Shown: positions 9,283 to 17,524, counted from the first letter of the stretch. The stretch is 64,000 bases of DNA from Alicyclobacillus kakegawensis NBRC 103104 (GCF_001552655.1 NZ_BCRP01000001.1:124001-188000); one strand, 5' to 3'. Notes: a model not told the origin generated them from the letters alone. Program-made: numbers and translations.

Positions 9283-9311
9283 GTGACCGTGTGTGAAAAT
9301 CGTGACTGTGT
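9283..9311. repeat. Direct repeat in the epimerase/coaA divergent spacer
   Basis: GTGACCGTGT (9283-9292) and GTGACTGTGT (9302-9311) differ at one base and are 19 bases apart in the 269-base spacer between two divergent genes. They may be regulator half-sites; no binding protein is implied by the sequence. Confidence 0.3.
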
Positions 9312-9420
9312 CTATCACTGCGGGTCACACGATGAGCAGGGCAACTTGCGATGCGGCTGACAAGTTCTTGAGCGACGGCCATTCGGAACGAGTGGCCGGC
9401 GGCCGCGGGGAGGCCGACCA

Positions 9421-10407
9421 ATGCACGTCGAGATAGGAGTACGACAGGCCATGGGCATCTTCAGTCCACGCGTCGGGTTTTCACCATACATCTCGTTTGA
9501 CCGCGACGAATGGGCTCGCCTGCGCGATACCACACCCTTGCCGCTAACCGAGGAAGAGCTGCAAGGTTTGCGCGGGCTCAACGAAAACATATCGCTGGCG
9601 GAAGTAGAGGCGATCTACCTGCCGCTGTCGAGACTGCTGAACCTGTACGTGGCCAACCGGCAGGAACTATACCGCGCCACCAGCGGCTTTTTGGGCAGCC
9701 AGAGCGCCGAGGTGCCGTACATTATCGGTATCGCCGGCAGTGTGGCGGTGGGCAAGAGCACGACAGCGCGCATCATCCAGGCGCTGCTCAAGCGCTGGCC
9801 CAACCACCCCAAGGTCGACCTGGTGACGACCGACGGGTTTCTCTACCCCAATCACGTGCTGGAATCCCGCGGTCTGATGAACCGCAAGGGGTTCCCGGAG
9901 AGCTACGACATCCGCCGTCTCCTCCAATTTGTCGCCGATGTCAAGTCGGGGAAACCGGAGGTTGTCGCGCCGGTGTACTCCCACTTGACGTACGACATCG
10001 TGCCCGGGGAGTATGAGGTCATTCGCCAGCCGGACATCGTTATCCTGGAAGGTCTGAACGTGCTACAGACCGGCACCTCGGATGGGCGCCGCAGTCCGCG
10101 GGTATTCCTCTCGGACTTCTTTGATTTTTCCATCTACGTAGACGCGGACGTGCGCCACATCGAGGAATGGTATGTGGACAGATTCCACACCTTGCGCCGG
10201 ACGACATTCCGGGACAGGAACTCGTACTTCCACCGCTACGCGTCCCTGACCGACGCGGAGGCGGAGGCTATGGCGCGGCGCATTTGGCACGAGATCAATG
10301 AGCCCAACCTGCGCGAGAACATCGCCCCGACCAAGGCGCGGGCCGACCTGGTGCTGGAGAAAGGGGAGGGCCATACCGTGCAGCAGGTGCACCTGCGCAA
10401 GCTGTGA
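9421..10407 (+). CDS. coaA: Type I pantothenate kinase
   Basis: CoaA phosphorylates pantothenate, the rate-setting first step to coenzyme A. The 328-residue protein aligns end to end with the E. coli-type enzyme: [16 protein letters not shown] near the start, Walker [10 protein letters not shown] (106-114), TTDGFL, GFPESYD, APVYSHL and [13 protein letters not shown] at 9421 has GGGGAGG seven bases upstream; an alternative ATG at 9451 gives the more usual N-terminus MGIFSPR but a longer spacing to GGAG. It complements panBC in the same neighbourhood. Confidence 0.95.
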   Translation: MHVEIGVRQAMGIFSPRVGFSPYISFDRDEWARLRDTTPLPLTEEELQGLRGLNENISLAEVEAIYLPLSRLLNLYVANRQELYRATSGFLGSQSAEVPYIIGIAGSVAVGKSTTARIIQALLKRWPNHPKVDLVTTDGFLYPNHVLESRGLMNRKGFPESYDIRRLLQFVADVKSGKPEVVAPVYSHLTYDIVPGEYEVIRQPDIVILEGLNVLQTGTSDGRRSPRVFLSDFFDFSIYVDADVRHIEEWYVDRFHTLRRTTFRDRNSYFHRYASLTDAEAEAMARRIWHEINEPNLRENIAPTKARADLVLEKGEGHTVQQVHLRKL

Positions 10408-10431
10408 GCGGACGGGGCTACGACCTGCGGG

Positions 10432-10788
10432 TTATTCCAGGCCCAGTTCGTCGCGTCCCGCGTCCACCCGCACAGCCAGGGTGCAAAAGCTGCACACCAG
10501 TTCGGTGATACCCTGCCGGCGCAATCGCTGCAGCGCGGCCTGGGCGGCTTGCTTCTGCCGCTGCCAACGGGCCGCGTCGCCGCCGCGCACGGAGGCGAGC
10601 CGCGTCATAGCCTCGGTGAGCCGTGCCACCTCGAGTTCGCGGCAGTAATCCTCAAGCAAGATGTAGCGGCCGCGGGGCAGAACCACGGTGCTCGGCCACT
10701 GGCCGTGCTGGTCTTGATATTGTCGAACCTGCTCGTCAAGCTCCCGCAGGAGTAAGTCGAACAAACGATGCCCATGGCTTGCCGTCAC
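10432..10788 (-). CDS. Hypothetical protein, 118 residues
   Basis: Not recognised. A soluble, charged, mostly helical protein with a GTG start and a G-rich ribosome site about five bases upstream. The middle (about 55-95) is rich in Arg, Gln and Ala and may form a coiled coil. A CSFC pair near residue 99 followed by a conserved-looking LAVRVD tail could bind metal or form a disulphide, but that is speculation. It is convergent with coaA and separated from it by 24 bases. Codon use resembles its neighbours, which supports it as a real gene. Confidence 0.55.
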   Translation of the reverse strand: MTASHGHRLFDLLLRELDEQVRQYQDQHGQWPSTVVLPRGRYILLEDYCRELEVARLTEAMTRLASVRGGDAARWQRQKQAAQAALQRLRRQGITELVCSFCTLAVRVDAGRDELGLE

Positions 10789-10936
10789 AGCGCCACCCCA
10801 CCCGCTGATCTCTCTGTGTCACGGATTCTTCCACGATTACCACGATTCGTGATGGGGAAACAAATTCCTGCAAAGAGCCCGCGGTTCCAATCTGCGTGGA
10901 TATAATGGGGAATGGAGCGTGATCTCGAGTGGCCAG

Positions 10937-10965
10937 TTGACGGAGAGATGGCCATGTGGCATAGT
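10937..10965 (+). promoter_or_regulatory. Promoter of the DHA2 exporter
   Basis: TTGACG (10937-10942), a 17-base spacer and CATAGT (10960-10965) preceded by TGG form a sigma-A-type promoter with an extended -10. Transcription would start near 10972, about 85 bases before the gene. Confidence 0.55.
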
Positions 10966-10976
10966 TGCATTACGGC

Positions 10977-10993
10977 GACTAAACAATATAGTC
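10977..10993 (+). promoter_or_regulatory. Palindromic operator-like site
   Basis: GACTA and TAGTC flank seven bases (10977-10993), immediately downstream of the predicted start of transcription. This position and form suit a TetR- or MarR-type repressor; no such regulator gene is adjacent. Confidence 0.4.
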
Positions 10994-11055
10994 ACTAAAC
11001 CATTCATCAAGACGGAATGTTGCCGTTTTGTGCGGCGAGAGTGGAGGAATGCTGT

Positions 11056-12666
11056 TTGGAACAGGAGAACGTCCTGCCCGCGGAGCGACCGGGCACGTTT
11101 ATTCGCCACCGCGCGATGCTCATCACCGGCCTTATCATCGCGATGCTGTTTGGCGCGTTGGACCAGACGATTGTGGGTACGGCGATGCCGCGCATCGTCG
11201 GCGACCTGGGCGGGCTCGCCTACATGACCTGGCTGACCACCGCCTACATGCTGACGTCCACCACCGTGGTGCCCATCGCCGGCAAGTTGGCCGATTTGCT
11301 CGGCCGGCGCGTGGTCTACATTTCCGGGCTGGCGCTGTTCATGATAGGGTCCGCCCTGTGCGGGACGGCCCAGACCATGGACCAACTGATCATCTTTCGC
11401 GGCTTTCAAGGCATCGGCGGCGGCATCATGATGCCAATGGCCATGGTCATCATCGGCGACCTGTTCACCGGTGCCGAGCGCGCCAAGTGGCAAGGCATCT
11501 TTGGCGCCATTTTCGGCCTGTCGTCCATCATCGGCCCGCAGATTGGCGGTTGGATTGTGGACGCTCTGAGCTGGCGCTGGGTGTTTTACATCAATCTGCC
11601 GATAGCCCTCATCGCCATCGTGTTCATCGCCCTCGGCCTGGCCGCGCATGAACGGCACACGCGCGTGCAGTTTGACATCCCCGGCATCCTGACCTTGATT
11701 GTCGGCGTCGTCAGCCTGCTGCTGGCGCTCACATTCGGCGGCAAGGACGCACCCTGGACGTCCTGGAAGATCCTCGGCCTGTTTGCCCTGACGGCCGTCG
11801 CCTTGGCCGCATTCATCTGGGCGGAAGCCAGGACCAAGGAGCCTATCCTGCCGTTACGCCTGTTTCGCAGCCGGATTTTCGTGCTCATCAACGGTGTCGG
11901 GTTCCTCATGAGCGTCGGCATGTTCGGCTCCATCATGTTCATCCCGCTGTTTCTGCAGGGTATCGCCGGCATCAGCCCGTCCGCGTCCGGGACCGCCATG
12001 ACGCCTATGATGCTCACGGTTATGCTGGGCAGCATCGTGGGCGGGCGCCTGGTGACCAAGGTTGGCGTGCGCACCCAGACGGTGGCGGGGATGTTGATTA
12101 TGGCAGCGTCCTTCTACCTGCTGACGCACCTGAGCGTGCATACGGCCAGCTGGGTGGTTTCTGTATACATGATCATCCTGGGTCTGGGACTGGGACTGGT
12201 CATGCCGCTTTTGACCATCGCGCTGCAGGAGAGCTTCCCCAAGACCGAACTTGGGGTGGTCACCTCGTCCAGCCAATTTTTCCGCCAGATTGGCGGGACC
12301 TTTGGTATGACGATTCTGGGCGCCGTGCTCAACGCGCGTTCCAGTGCGCAGCTTACAGACGCGCTGGGACCATTCCTCAAGCAGGCCGGCGGCAACCCAG
12401 CCGTTGCCCATATTCAATCCATGATCACGACCAATGCGCAGGGGCTGTATTCGTCGCTCTTGAGCCCATCGGCCCTGGCCCAGATGCCGGACGCAATCCG
12501 AACGGCGGTCGTGCCTGTGCTCAAATCCACCCTGGTGGATTCGCTGCACAGCGTCTTTCTCATCGGCATGCTGTTCGTCCTCTTGGGTGTGGTCTGCGCT
12601 CTGTTCCTCGGACGCATCCACATCTCCAACCCGCGCGCGCCGCGGGCAAAACCGATCGCCGAATAA
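11056..12666 (+). CDS. MFS multidrug exporter, DHA2 (EmrB/QacA) family
   Basis: A 14-transmembrane proton-driven drug exporter of 536 residues. The family signature LDQTIVGTAMPRIVGDL lies in helix 1, motif A (KLADLLGRR) in the loop after helix 2, and RGFQGIGGG in helix 4. The long last periplasmic loop (about 440-490) is typical of 14-helix members. I chose TTG at 11056 because GGAGG lies eight bases upstream and the first residues MEQENVLPAERPG lead directly to helix 1; the open frame extends 13 codons further up without support. The substrate is unknown. A promoter with a downstream palindrome suggests inducible expression. Confidence 0.88.
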   Translation: MEQENVLPAERPGTFIRHRAMLITGLIIAMLFGALDQTIVGTAMPRIVGDLGGLAYMTWLTTAYMLTSTTVVPIAGKLADLLGRRVVYISGLALFMIGSALCGTAQTMDQLIIFRGFQGIGGGIMMPMAMVIIGDLFTGAERAKWQGIFGAIFGLSSIIGPQIGGWIVDALSWRWVFYINLPIALIAIVFIALGLAAHERHTRVQFDIPGILTLIVGVVSLLLALTFGGKDAPWTSWKILGLFALTAVALAAFIWAEARTKEPILPLRLFRSRIFVLINGVGFLMSVGMFGSIMFIPLFLQGIAGISPSASGTAMTPMMLTVMLGSIVGGRLVTKVGVRTQTVAGMLIMAASFYLLTHLSVHTASWVVSVYMIILGLGLGLVMPLLTIALQESFPKTELGVVTSSSQFFRQIGGTFGMTILGAVLNARSSAQLTDALGPFLKQAGGNPAVAHIQSMITTNAQGLYSSLLSPSALAQMPDAIRTAVVPVLKSTLVDSLHSVFLIGMLFVLLGVVCALFLGRIHISNPRAPRAKPIAE

Positions 12667-12674
12667 GGAGGGTG

Positions 12675-13070
12675 CTACTTCAGACGCTGGGTGGCATCCA
12701 CCACGGTCATCCAGCCCGTGAATTCAGCCCCGCCGCCCCCGGCCGGATCGGAAATGTATTCAAAGCGGCCGCTGGTCCAAGGAGCGAAGCCGATTGTCGA
12801 CACCCGGCCGGGGGCCAAAGTTTCCGTGTAAATACGGTAGTAGGGTATGGAAAATTGGTGCGCCTTCTTGCCGACGTTGACTACCCGCAGCTGTAACGGC
12901 TGGTTCAATGCCACCAGGATGTTTTGCGGGCGAAAGCCCGCATCCGTGATGGCAATCTGCAGCGTACGCGGCTGGGCTTGGACTTGCGGAGCAAAGAAGG
13001 CAGAGAGCCCGGTTAGGGCCAACGCGCCGGCCGCGACAGCCCAGCGCCCCCATATTGAAAATCGACGCAT
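12675..13070 (-). CDS. Exported cupredoxin-like protein, ligand loop degenerate
   Basis: 131 residues with a signal peptide or anchor (MRRFSIWGRW... ending AQA near 32), then a single cupredoxin-like beta domain. The first half has the typical IAITDAGFRPQNILV and VGKKAHQFSIP segments, the latter with the usual His. The C-terminal copper loop, normally carrying Cys and His before GM, reads ISDPAGGGGAEFTGWM and has neither, so a type 1 copper site is unlikely. GAGGTGG lies five bases before the ATG. It is convergent with the exporter gene, eight bases away. Function unknown. Confidence 0.65.
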   Translation of the reverse strand: MRRFSIWGRWAVAAGALALTGLSAFFAPQVQAQPRTLQIAITDAGFRPQNILVALNQPLQLRVVNVGKKAHQFSIPYYRIYTETLAPGRVSTIGFAPWTSGRFEYISDPAGGGGAEFTGWMTVVDATQRLK

Positions 13071-13299
13071 GGTTACCACCTCAACCATAGATTTCCCGAA
13101 CCCCCCAGGCGCATACGCCTCATTCCCCAAGAATCCGCAAATTCGTCATTGGTGAACACCCGGTCCTATAGAAATCGCCGGCTGTCCATGGTAGAGTATG
13201 TCTATCCATGTCGTTTGGACGGTTTGCGACGGACTGTTCGCTAGGGGATTGACGTGTACACATATCCAAGAGGTCATTCTGTTATGATGAGGGGAAAAT

Positions 13300-14355
13300 A
13301 TGGCGAAACATGAAACCCGACGCGTGTCGGGCAAGCCGCGCAAAAAAAAGCGGCACATCCTGCGCAACACCCTGTTGTCCATCGCGGTCATCGTGGGCGC
13401 GGCGGCCGGGGTCGGCGCGTGGGAGTACCACAAACTGCAACCGCAGAACCATTTCAGCAACCTGCCCGTTGTCACTCCAACGGGAGAGTCGAAGCAAAGT
13501 ACCACCCTGCCAAGCGGCGTGTTCAACGTTTTGCTCATCGGATCGGACCAACGCCCGGGAGAGAAGGCCAGCCACACCGATTCGATGGTGCTGGTGCACG
13601 TGGACCTTCAGAGCCATCAGTACAACATGCTCAGCATTCCGCGCGACACGCGGGTATACATGCAGGGATACGGATACACGAAACTGACCAGCGTGCAATA
13701 CATCGCCCAGTCCACGCACGGTACCAAGGAGGGCATCCTCCAAGCCGTCGCGGCCGTGAGTCAACTGACGGGTGTCCCTATCAACTACTATGCGGAAACC
13801 AACTACTGGGGACTTCAGGACTTGGTCAACGCCCTCGGCGGCATCACGATGGACCTGCCGTTTGACGTACGTCTGACCCACCCGTGGTATAAGCAAGACC
13901 AGGGCAAGGTGTACACCAAGGGAGTGCATACCATGACCGGCAGAGACGTCGCGGAAGTGGTGCATGAACGCGATTCTCTGCCCGGAACCGATTATGGCCG
14001 ACAACGGCTGCAGCAACTGGCCCTAGCGGCAATCGCCAAGAAGGCGATGAGCCCGGCGGAGATCCCACGCCTGCCGGCGCTGGCCAAGGAGATGCCGAAA
14101 TTCCTGATTGCGACCAACATGTCCACAGAGGACTTTCTGAGCCTGGGGTTGGCTGTGAAATCGGACTTCAATTCAAGCAGTGAAATTCACCATTACCAGA
14201 TACCGGGGACCAATGAGACGATGTACGACGACATCCTCAAGAATTATAACTCGGAAATTGTCCTGGATAAAACCAAGCTGCACCAGATCATTCAGGAGCA
14301 CTTTGTCGGGCGGATTGACAACGAGTCGAGTGGCCCAAGTTCCATAAGCGGGTGA
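13300..14355 (+). CDS. LytR-CpsA-Psr (LCP) family cell wall polymer ligase
   Basis: LCP enzymes transfer teichoic acid or capsule polymers from undecaprenyl lipid carriers to peptidoglycan. This one has 351 residues: a basic tail (1-18), one transmembrane segment (about 20-40), and the extracellular LCP domain from about residue 70 with NVLLIGSDQR, HTDSMVLVHVD, SIPRDTRV and the late ERDSLPGTDYGRQRR-like motif (actual end GRQRLQQL). GAGGGGA precedes the ATG. It is a good candidate to attach the polymer made by the gene island at 23-32 kb. A weak hairpin follows the gene. Confidence 0.9.
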   Translation: MAKHETRRVSGKPRKKKRHILRNTLLSIAVIVGAAAGVGAWEYHKLQPQNHFSNLPVVTPTGESKQSTTLPSGVFNVLLIGSDQRPGEKASHTDSMVLVHVDLQSHQYNMLSIPRDTRVYMQGYGYTKLTSVQYIAQSTHGTKEGILQAVAAVSQLTGVPINYYAETNYWGLQDLVNALGGITMDLPFDVRLTHPWYKQDQGKVYTKGVHTMTGRDVAEVVHERDSLPGTDYGRQRLQQLALAAIAKKAMSPAEIPRLPALAKEMPKFLIATNMSTEDFLSLGLAVKSDFNSSSEIHHYQIPGTNETMYDDILKNYNSEIVLDKTKLHQIIQEHFVGRIDNESSGPSSISG

Positions 14356-14376
14356 CCATCTGCCGCTGCCGAAAAG

Positions 14377-14408
14377 CGCTCTCCCCCTTTCCGGCGGAGG
14401 GCGTTTAT
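14377..14408 (+). terminator. Probable rho-independent terminator after the LCP gene
   Basis: CGCTCTCC (14377-14384) pairs with GGAGGGCG (14396-14403), with one G-U pair, followed by TTTAT. The preceding AAAA makes it usable from the opposite strand too, where another gene ends at 14460. Confidence 0.5.
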
Positions 14409-14459
14409 GCAGGTCAGCCCGACAGACTTCGACGTGATTCCGGCTGGTTGGGCCGGCGG

Positions 14460-15125
14460 TCAATCCCCCAGGAACAAGCGCGCGGCAAAGTACGCCACAA
14501 TGAACGATGCCACCAGACAAACCAGAAACCAGGCCGCCGTGCGCAGCGCCGAGGACTTGCCTTCAGGCTCGGCTGCTTGCGCCTGCGGCGAATCCATAGG
14601 CGAATCCATATCGGATGCATCGACACGCCAACGTCCGGCTGGCACGTCAATCGGCCGCGTGTCCTCCGACACCTGCGGCGTCGTTGCCCACGCCTGCTCG
14701 TCCACCGCTGCACCGCTCGACGGCGCTTGGCGGCCAGACGACTCCCAGCGCTTGCCGGATGGCGGCTCATCCGTCTTGCGCCCGTTCCGGTAGGAGGCGC
14801 CGGTGTCCAGAGGCTCGCTCAACGGTACGCCAATCATCTCGGCCAATTCCACATCGTCTTTGCACCAGACCAAATCCAGGGGATAGAACAACGCGTTGCC
14901 GTCAAAGTCGTGACCGACCGGACGGCCGCGATACAAGGCGATGAACACGCCGCGCCCGCGCGCGTCCGCAAGTGCCTGTTCCAGCCACGGAGCCTCCTCG
15001 CCCGGGCGCGCGTAGTAGCGGGAATTCAAGACGTAATTGCCCGCTCCCGCGGCCTCCGCTGCTTCTATGTGTCGGCGCGCCACCGCCGGGGATTCCTCGA
15101 AGCGAATGAAGACCAGGTACTCCAC
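14460..15125 (-). CDS. Hypothetical tail-anchored protein, 221 residues
   Basis: Not recognised. From a GTG start with AAGGTGG nine bases upstream, residues 1-105 form a compact alpha/beta domain (MEYLVFIRFEESP, then VFIALYRGRPVGHDFDG). A low-complexity, Pro/Ser/Asp-rich linker (about 110-190) leads to a single C-terminal transmembrane helix (about 196-217, TAAWFLVCLVASFIVAYFAA). The layout suggests a cytoplasmic domain anchored by its C-terminus. The duplicated DMDSP/PMDSP in the linker is a small repeat. No partner is evident from the neighbours. Confidence 0.6.
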   Translation of the reverse strand: MEYLVFIRFEESPAVARRHIEAAEAAGAGNYVLNSRYYARPGEEAPWLEQALADARGRGVFIALYRGRPVGHDFDGNALFYPLDLVWCKDDVELAEMIGVPLSEPLDTGASYRNGRKTDEPPSGKRWESSGRQAPSSGAAVDEQAWATTPQVSEDTRPIDVPAGRWRVDASDMDSPMDSPQAQAAEPEGKSSALRTAAWFLVCLVASFIVAYFAARLFLGD

Positions 15126-15236
15126 CTATCCGTACCACCTTCTGCCGTCATCTGCGGATCTTGGCCGCCCCAATTCGACACGATATGCCCTAGCATACCA
15201 CGAATCGCATCCGTTCGACGACGCTGGCAAGGCACC

Positions 15237-15265
15237 TTGACCAATTCCGCAACCCTTGTTATCCT
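15237..15265 (+). promoter_or_regulatory. Promoter of the folD-like transcript
   Basis: TTGACC (15237-15242), a 17-base spacer and TATCCT (15260-15265) preceded by TGT. Transcription would begin near 15272 and leave an unusually long leader of about 210 bases before the folD-like gene. Confidence 0.5.
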
Positions 15266-15315
15266 GGGAACGGATTGACCGGAAGCCACGCGCTCGGACT
15301 CCGCTCCCCTGCGAA

Positions 15316-15463
15316 GTTCCTGGCGCGCATGCCGAGAATGAACAGGAACCACCATATGACTGGCGGAACGTGGAGCACCACGAGGGAGTATGGTGGATAA
15401 AAGACAGCCGACCGCCTGGGCGAACACGTACGAGATGCGTGTGTACAGCTCAGACGGTCTTTT
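15316..15463 (+). other. Structured leader of the folD-like gene
   Basis: The leader contains GTTCCTG/CAGGAAC (15316-15322 with 15343-15349), CCACCATA/TATGGTGG (15349-15356 with 15389-15396), and a last structure GACCG/CGGTC (15410-15414 with 15455-15459) enclosing ACACG/CGTGT and followed by TTTTCGTT, just before the gene's ribosome site. The first two stems share a base and would compete. This resembles an attenuator or translational switch but matches no riboswitch consensus that I recognise. Confidence 0.35.
15356..15400 (+). CDS. Possible 14-residue leader peptide
   Basis: ATG at 15356 with AGGAA seven bases upstream opens a short frame MTGGTWSTTREYGG that stops at TAA 15398-15400. Four Thr and four Gly codons in fourteen are notable next to a one-carbon gene. 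It lies across the second leader stem, so ribosome movement would change the fold. It may also be a chance frame. Confidence 0.25.
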   Translation: MTGGTWSTTREYGG

Positions 15464-15482
15464 CGTTAGGAGGGGCAGCTGG

Positions 15483-16352
15483 ATGACCATGCAACTGTGC
15501 GGCCGTGGCTTGGCTTTGGACATTCGCGCACGCGTGCGCGCGCAGGCGCTGGCGTGGCAGGCCCGCGGAGTCACGCCGCGGATGGTGACGGTGTTGGTGG
15601 AAGGCGACGCGGCTTCGGATTTTTACGCCAACGCCAAGCGCCGTACCGCCCGCCAGCTCGGCATCGAACTGGAGGTGCGCCAAGTGCCGGCGGACACCTC
15701 GCAGGCGCAGCTGTTGTCGGTACTGGAACAGTTGAACAGGGACCCGCTCGTGCACGGCATCATGGTCGAGCTGCCGCTGCCGCCGAGCATCGACACCCAG
15801 ACCGTTATCGCCGCCATCCGCCCGGAGAAGGATATTGACGGCCTGACGCCCCACAACCGCATGGCCAACCTGTGCGGCACGCCCGGCATTTATCCAGCCA
15901 CGCCGGAGGCCTGCGTGCAACTGGCGGAGTACCACGGCTATCCCCTGGCTGGGAGACACGCCGTCCTGGTCGGGTTTGGGCAGACCGTCGGCCAGCCGCT
16001 GCTGCATCTGCTCCTGCGCAAAGGAGCCACCGTCACTGTCTGCCATATCGGCACCCCCGATTTGCGGGTGCACACGCGCCAAGCGGACATCCTGTTTGTC
16101 GCCGTCGGCAAGGCCGGTCTGATTCGTGAGGACATGGTGCACGAGCGGCTGTGGGTGATTGACGCCGGCATCAACGAATCCCCGGACGGTGGCGTGGTGG
16201 GAGATGTCCATCCGGCGGCCGCAGCCCGCGCGGCCGCCTGCTCCCCCGTCCCGGGCGGTGTCGGACCCGTGACCACCGCCCTCTTGTTCTCCAACCTGAT
16301 GCAAGCCCTGCGTCTGCAGCAGCCGCTGCGCACGGCGGCCCCGCGTCAATAG
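15483..16352 (+). CDS. folD: Divergent FolD-like methylene-THF dehydrogenase/cyclohydrolase
   Basis: FolD interconverts 5,10-methylene-, methenyl- and 10-formyl-THF. The 289-residue protein keeps the YANAK (Tyr and Lys of the folate site), VELPLPP, KDIDGLTP and PGGVGPVTTALL motifs. The nucleotide-binding signature normally GRSxxVGxP reads GFGQTVGQP, and the following CHSRT-type loop reads CHIGTPDL, so cofactor use may differ from the NADP type or the dehydrogenase may be weak. ATG at 15483 follows AGGAGGGG with seven bases of spacing; ATG 15489 and an upstream ATG 15390 are in frame. It may be a second FolD rather than the housekeeping copy. Confidence 0.8.
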   Translation: MTMQLCGRGLALDIRARVRAQALAWQARGVTPRMVTVLVEGDAASDFYANAKRRTARQLGIELEVRQVPADTSQAQLLSVLEQLNRDPLVHGIMVELPLPPSIDTQTVIAAIRPEKDIDGLTPHNRMANLCGTPGIYPATPEACVQLAEYHGYPLAGRHAVLVGFGQTVGQPLLHLLLRKGATVTVCHIGTPDLRVHTRQADILFVAVGKAGLIREDMVHERLWVIDAGINESPDGGVVGDVHPAAAARAAACSPVPGGVGPVTTALLFSNLMQALRLQQPLRTAAPRQ

Positions 16353-17347
16353 TATGTGCGCAGCGCTGTCAGCCGGCCGTCGCTGGCCAGCTCATAAGCG
16401 TCGATGCTCGCGGGCACCAGCAGCGTGTCTCCTGCCTTGAGCGGCAGCTCTTCCTTTTGCCAGCGCAACACGCCTGATCCGTCCGCGCAGATGAGAATGT
16501 CCGGGTTGCCTGGGCGGCCGCTCTGCAGAGCCGCCGATGCCTGTTCCAGCTGCACTTTGTCCAGTGTGAAATACGGACACGTGACCAACCGCTGCATCGT
16601 CCAGCCGTTCCCTTGGCCGAGGATGCGGCGCTGGGTGGCGTCTTCCACATGCCGTTTCTGAGCCAGTAGCTCGTCCGCGTCATCCCGGTAGATCATGGCG
16701 TCAGCCGCCCTCTCGACATGCAGCTCCCGCGGCCGCCCGTCCTTACCCACGCGATCCCAGTCGTACACGCGGTACGTCACGTCCGAGGTCTGCTGCACCT
16801 CAATCACCATCGTTCCCCCCAACAGCGCGTGCAGGGTGCGCGACGGGACGTAGACCACGTCTCCCGGTTGAATCGGCCGGTACTCCAAGAAATCCTTCAC
16901 CCGGCCCTCCAGGATTGCCGTCCGATATTGCTCGCGGTTCTGAAAACGGTGCCCGTAGTTGACCCGGCCCCGCTCGGGGCACTTGAGCACATACCAAGCC
17001 TCCGTCTTGCCAAAATCACCCTCGTGTTCCTTCGCGTAGGCGTCGTCCGGGTGGATTTGCACGGACAAATCTGTGCTCGCTTCCAGGAACTTCACCAACA
17101 GCGGAAAGCGGGGTTGTGGCGAGTCGCCCAGGTACTCCTCCGGATACTGCGCCGTCAGGTCCACCAGCGATTTGCCAGCAAGCCATCCGTTGCTGACCAC
17201 GCTCGTGCCGTTGGGGTGGCCAGAGAGCACCCAATACTCTCCTATCGGCGCCTCGGTGGCAACACCAAACCAGGACTTGAGCACACCCCCGCCCCAAATC
17301 CGTTCCATGGCGATGGGCGTAAACTTGACGGGATAAAACATGGCCAT
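16346..17347 (-). CDS. manA: Mannose-6-phosphate isomerase, class I
   Basis: ManA interconverts mannose-6-phosphate and fructose-6-phosphate, linking mannose units for glycans to glycolysis. The 333-residue protein is the short Firmicute form: MERIWGG near the start, zinc ligands in VQIHPDD, GKTEAWYVL and PSRTLHALLGG, and the VYDWDR motif near residue 190. Three in-frame ATG or GTG codons lie at 17353, 17347 and 17341; GGGGAAGG five bases before 17347 favours that one, and 17341 is nearly as good. It overlaps the end of the folD-like gene by seven bases on the opposite strand. Confidence 0.92.
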   Translation of the reverse strand: MAMFYPVKFTPIAMERIWGGGVLKSWFGVATEAPIGEYWVLSGHPNGTSVVSNGWLAGKSLVDLTAQYPEEYLGDSPQPRFPLLVKFLEASTDLSVQIHPDDAYAKEHEGDFGKTEAWYVLKCPERGRVNYGHRFQNREQYRTAILEGRVKDFLEYRPIQPGDVVYVPSRTLHALLGGTMVIEVQQTSDVTYRVYDWDRVGKDGRPRELHVERAADAMIYRDDADELLAQKRHVEDATQRRILGQGNGWTMQRLVTCPYFTLDKVQLEQASAALQSGRPGNPDILICADGSGVLRWQKEELPLKAGDTLLVPASIDAYELASDGRLTALRTYY

Positions 17348-17418
17348 GCGCACCTTCCCCTTTCGGTATCATCCGTCCCATTGGGCGGCTAAAGGGCCTA
17401 ACCACACCCCGCGAACAT

Positions 17419-17449
17419 AAAAAACCGCCCCTGCTGTCCAGCATGGCGG
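17419..17449 (-). terminator. Rho-independent terminator inside the manA leader
   Basis: Read on the minus strand, CCGCC...GGCGG (17445-17449 with 17425-17429), with inner GCTG/CAGC, is followed by six T. It lies 72 bases before manA and downstream of a good minus-strand promoter, so it would stop or attenuate manA transcription, or end a short RNA of about 70 bases. Confidence 0.6.
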
Positions 17450-17495
17450 CCCGCCCGCCCACAGCGGCCTTTGGCTGCGGGTTTCTCTGACCGAC

Positions 17496-17524
17496 ATCTT
17501 AGCACAGGGGATGGCCTGCGGCAA
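17496..17524 (-). promoter_or_regulatory. Promoter upstream of manA
   Basis: On the minus strand TTGCCG (17519-17524), 17 bases, then TAAGAT (17496-17501) preceded by TGC, an extended -10. Transcription would start near 17489. In the leader, CCGCAGC can pair with GCTGTGG before the terminator hairpin. Confidence 0.5.

Noticed and set aside
13249-13288. TTGACG plus TGTTATGAT before the LCP gene as a promoter
   Set aside because: They are 28 bases apart, and the -10-like sequence overlaps the ribosome site, leaving no room for a leader. The real promoter was not found.
15316-15463. Tetrahydrofolate riboswitch before the folD-like gene
   Set aside because: The stems and loop bases do not fit the THF aptamer consensus as I remember it; reported only as a structured leader.
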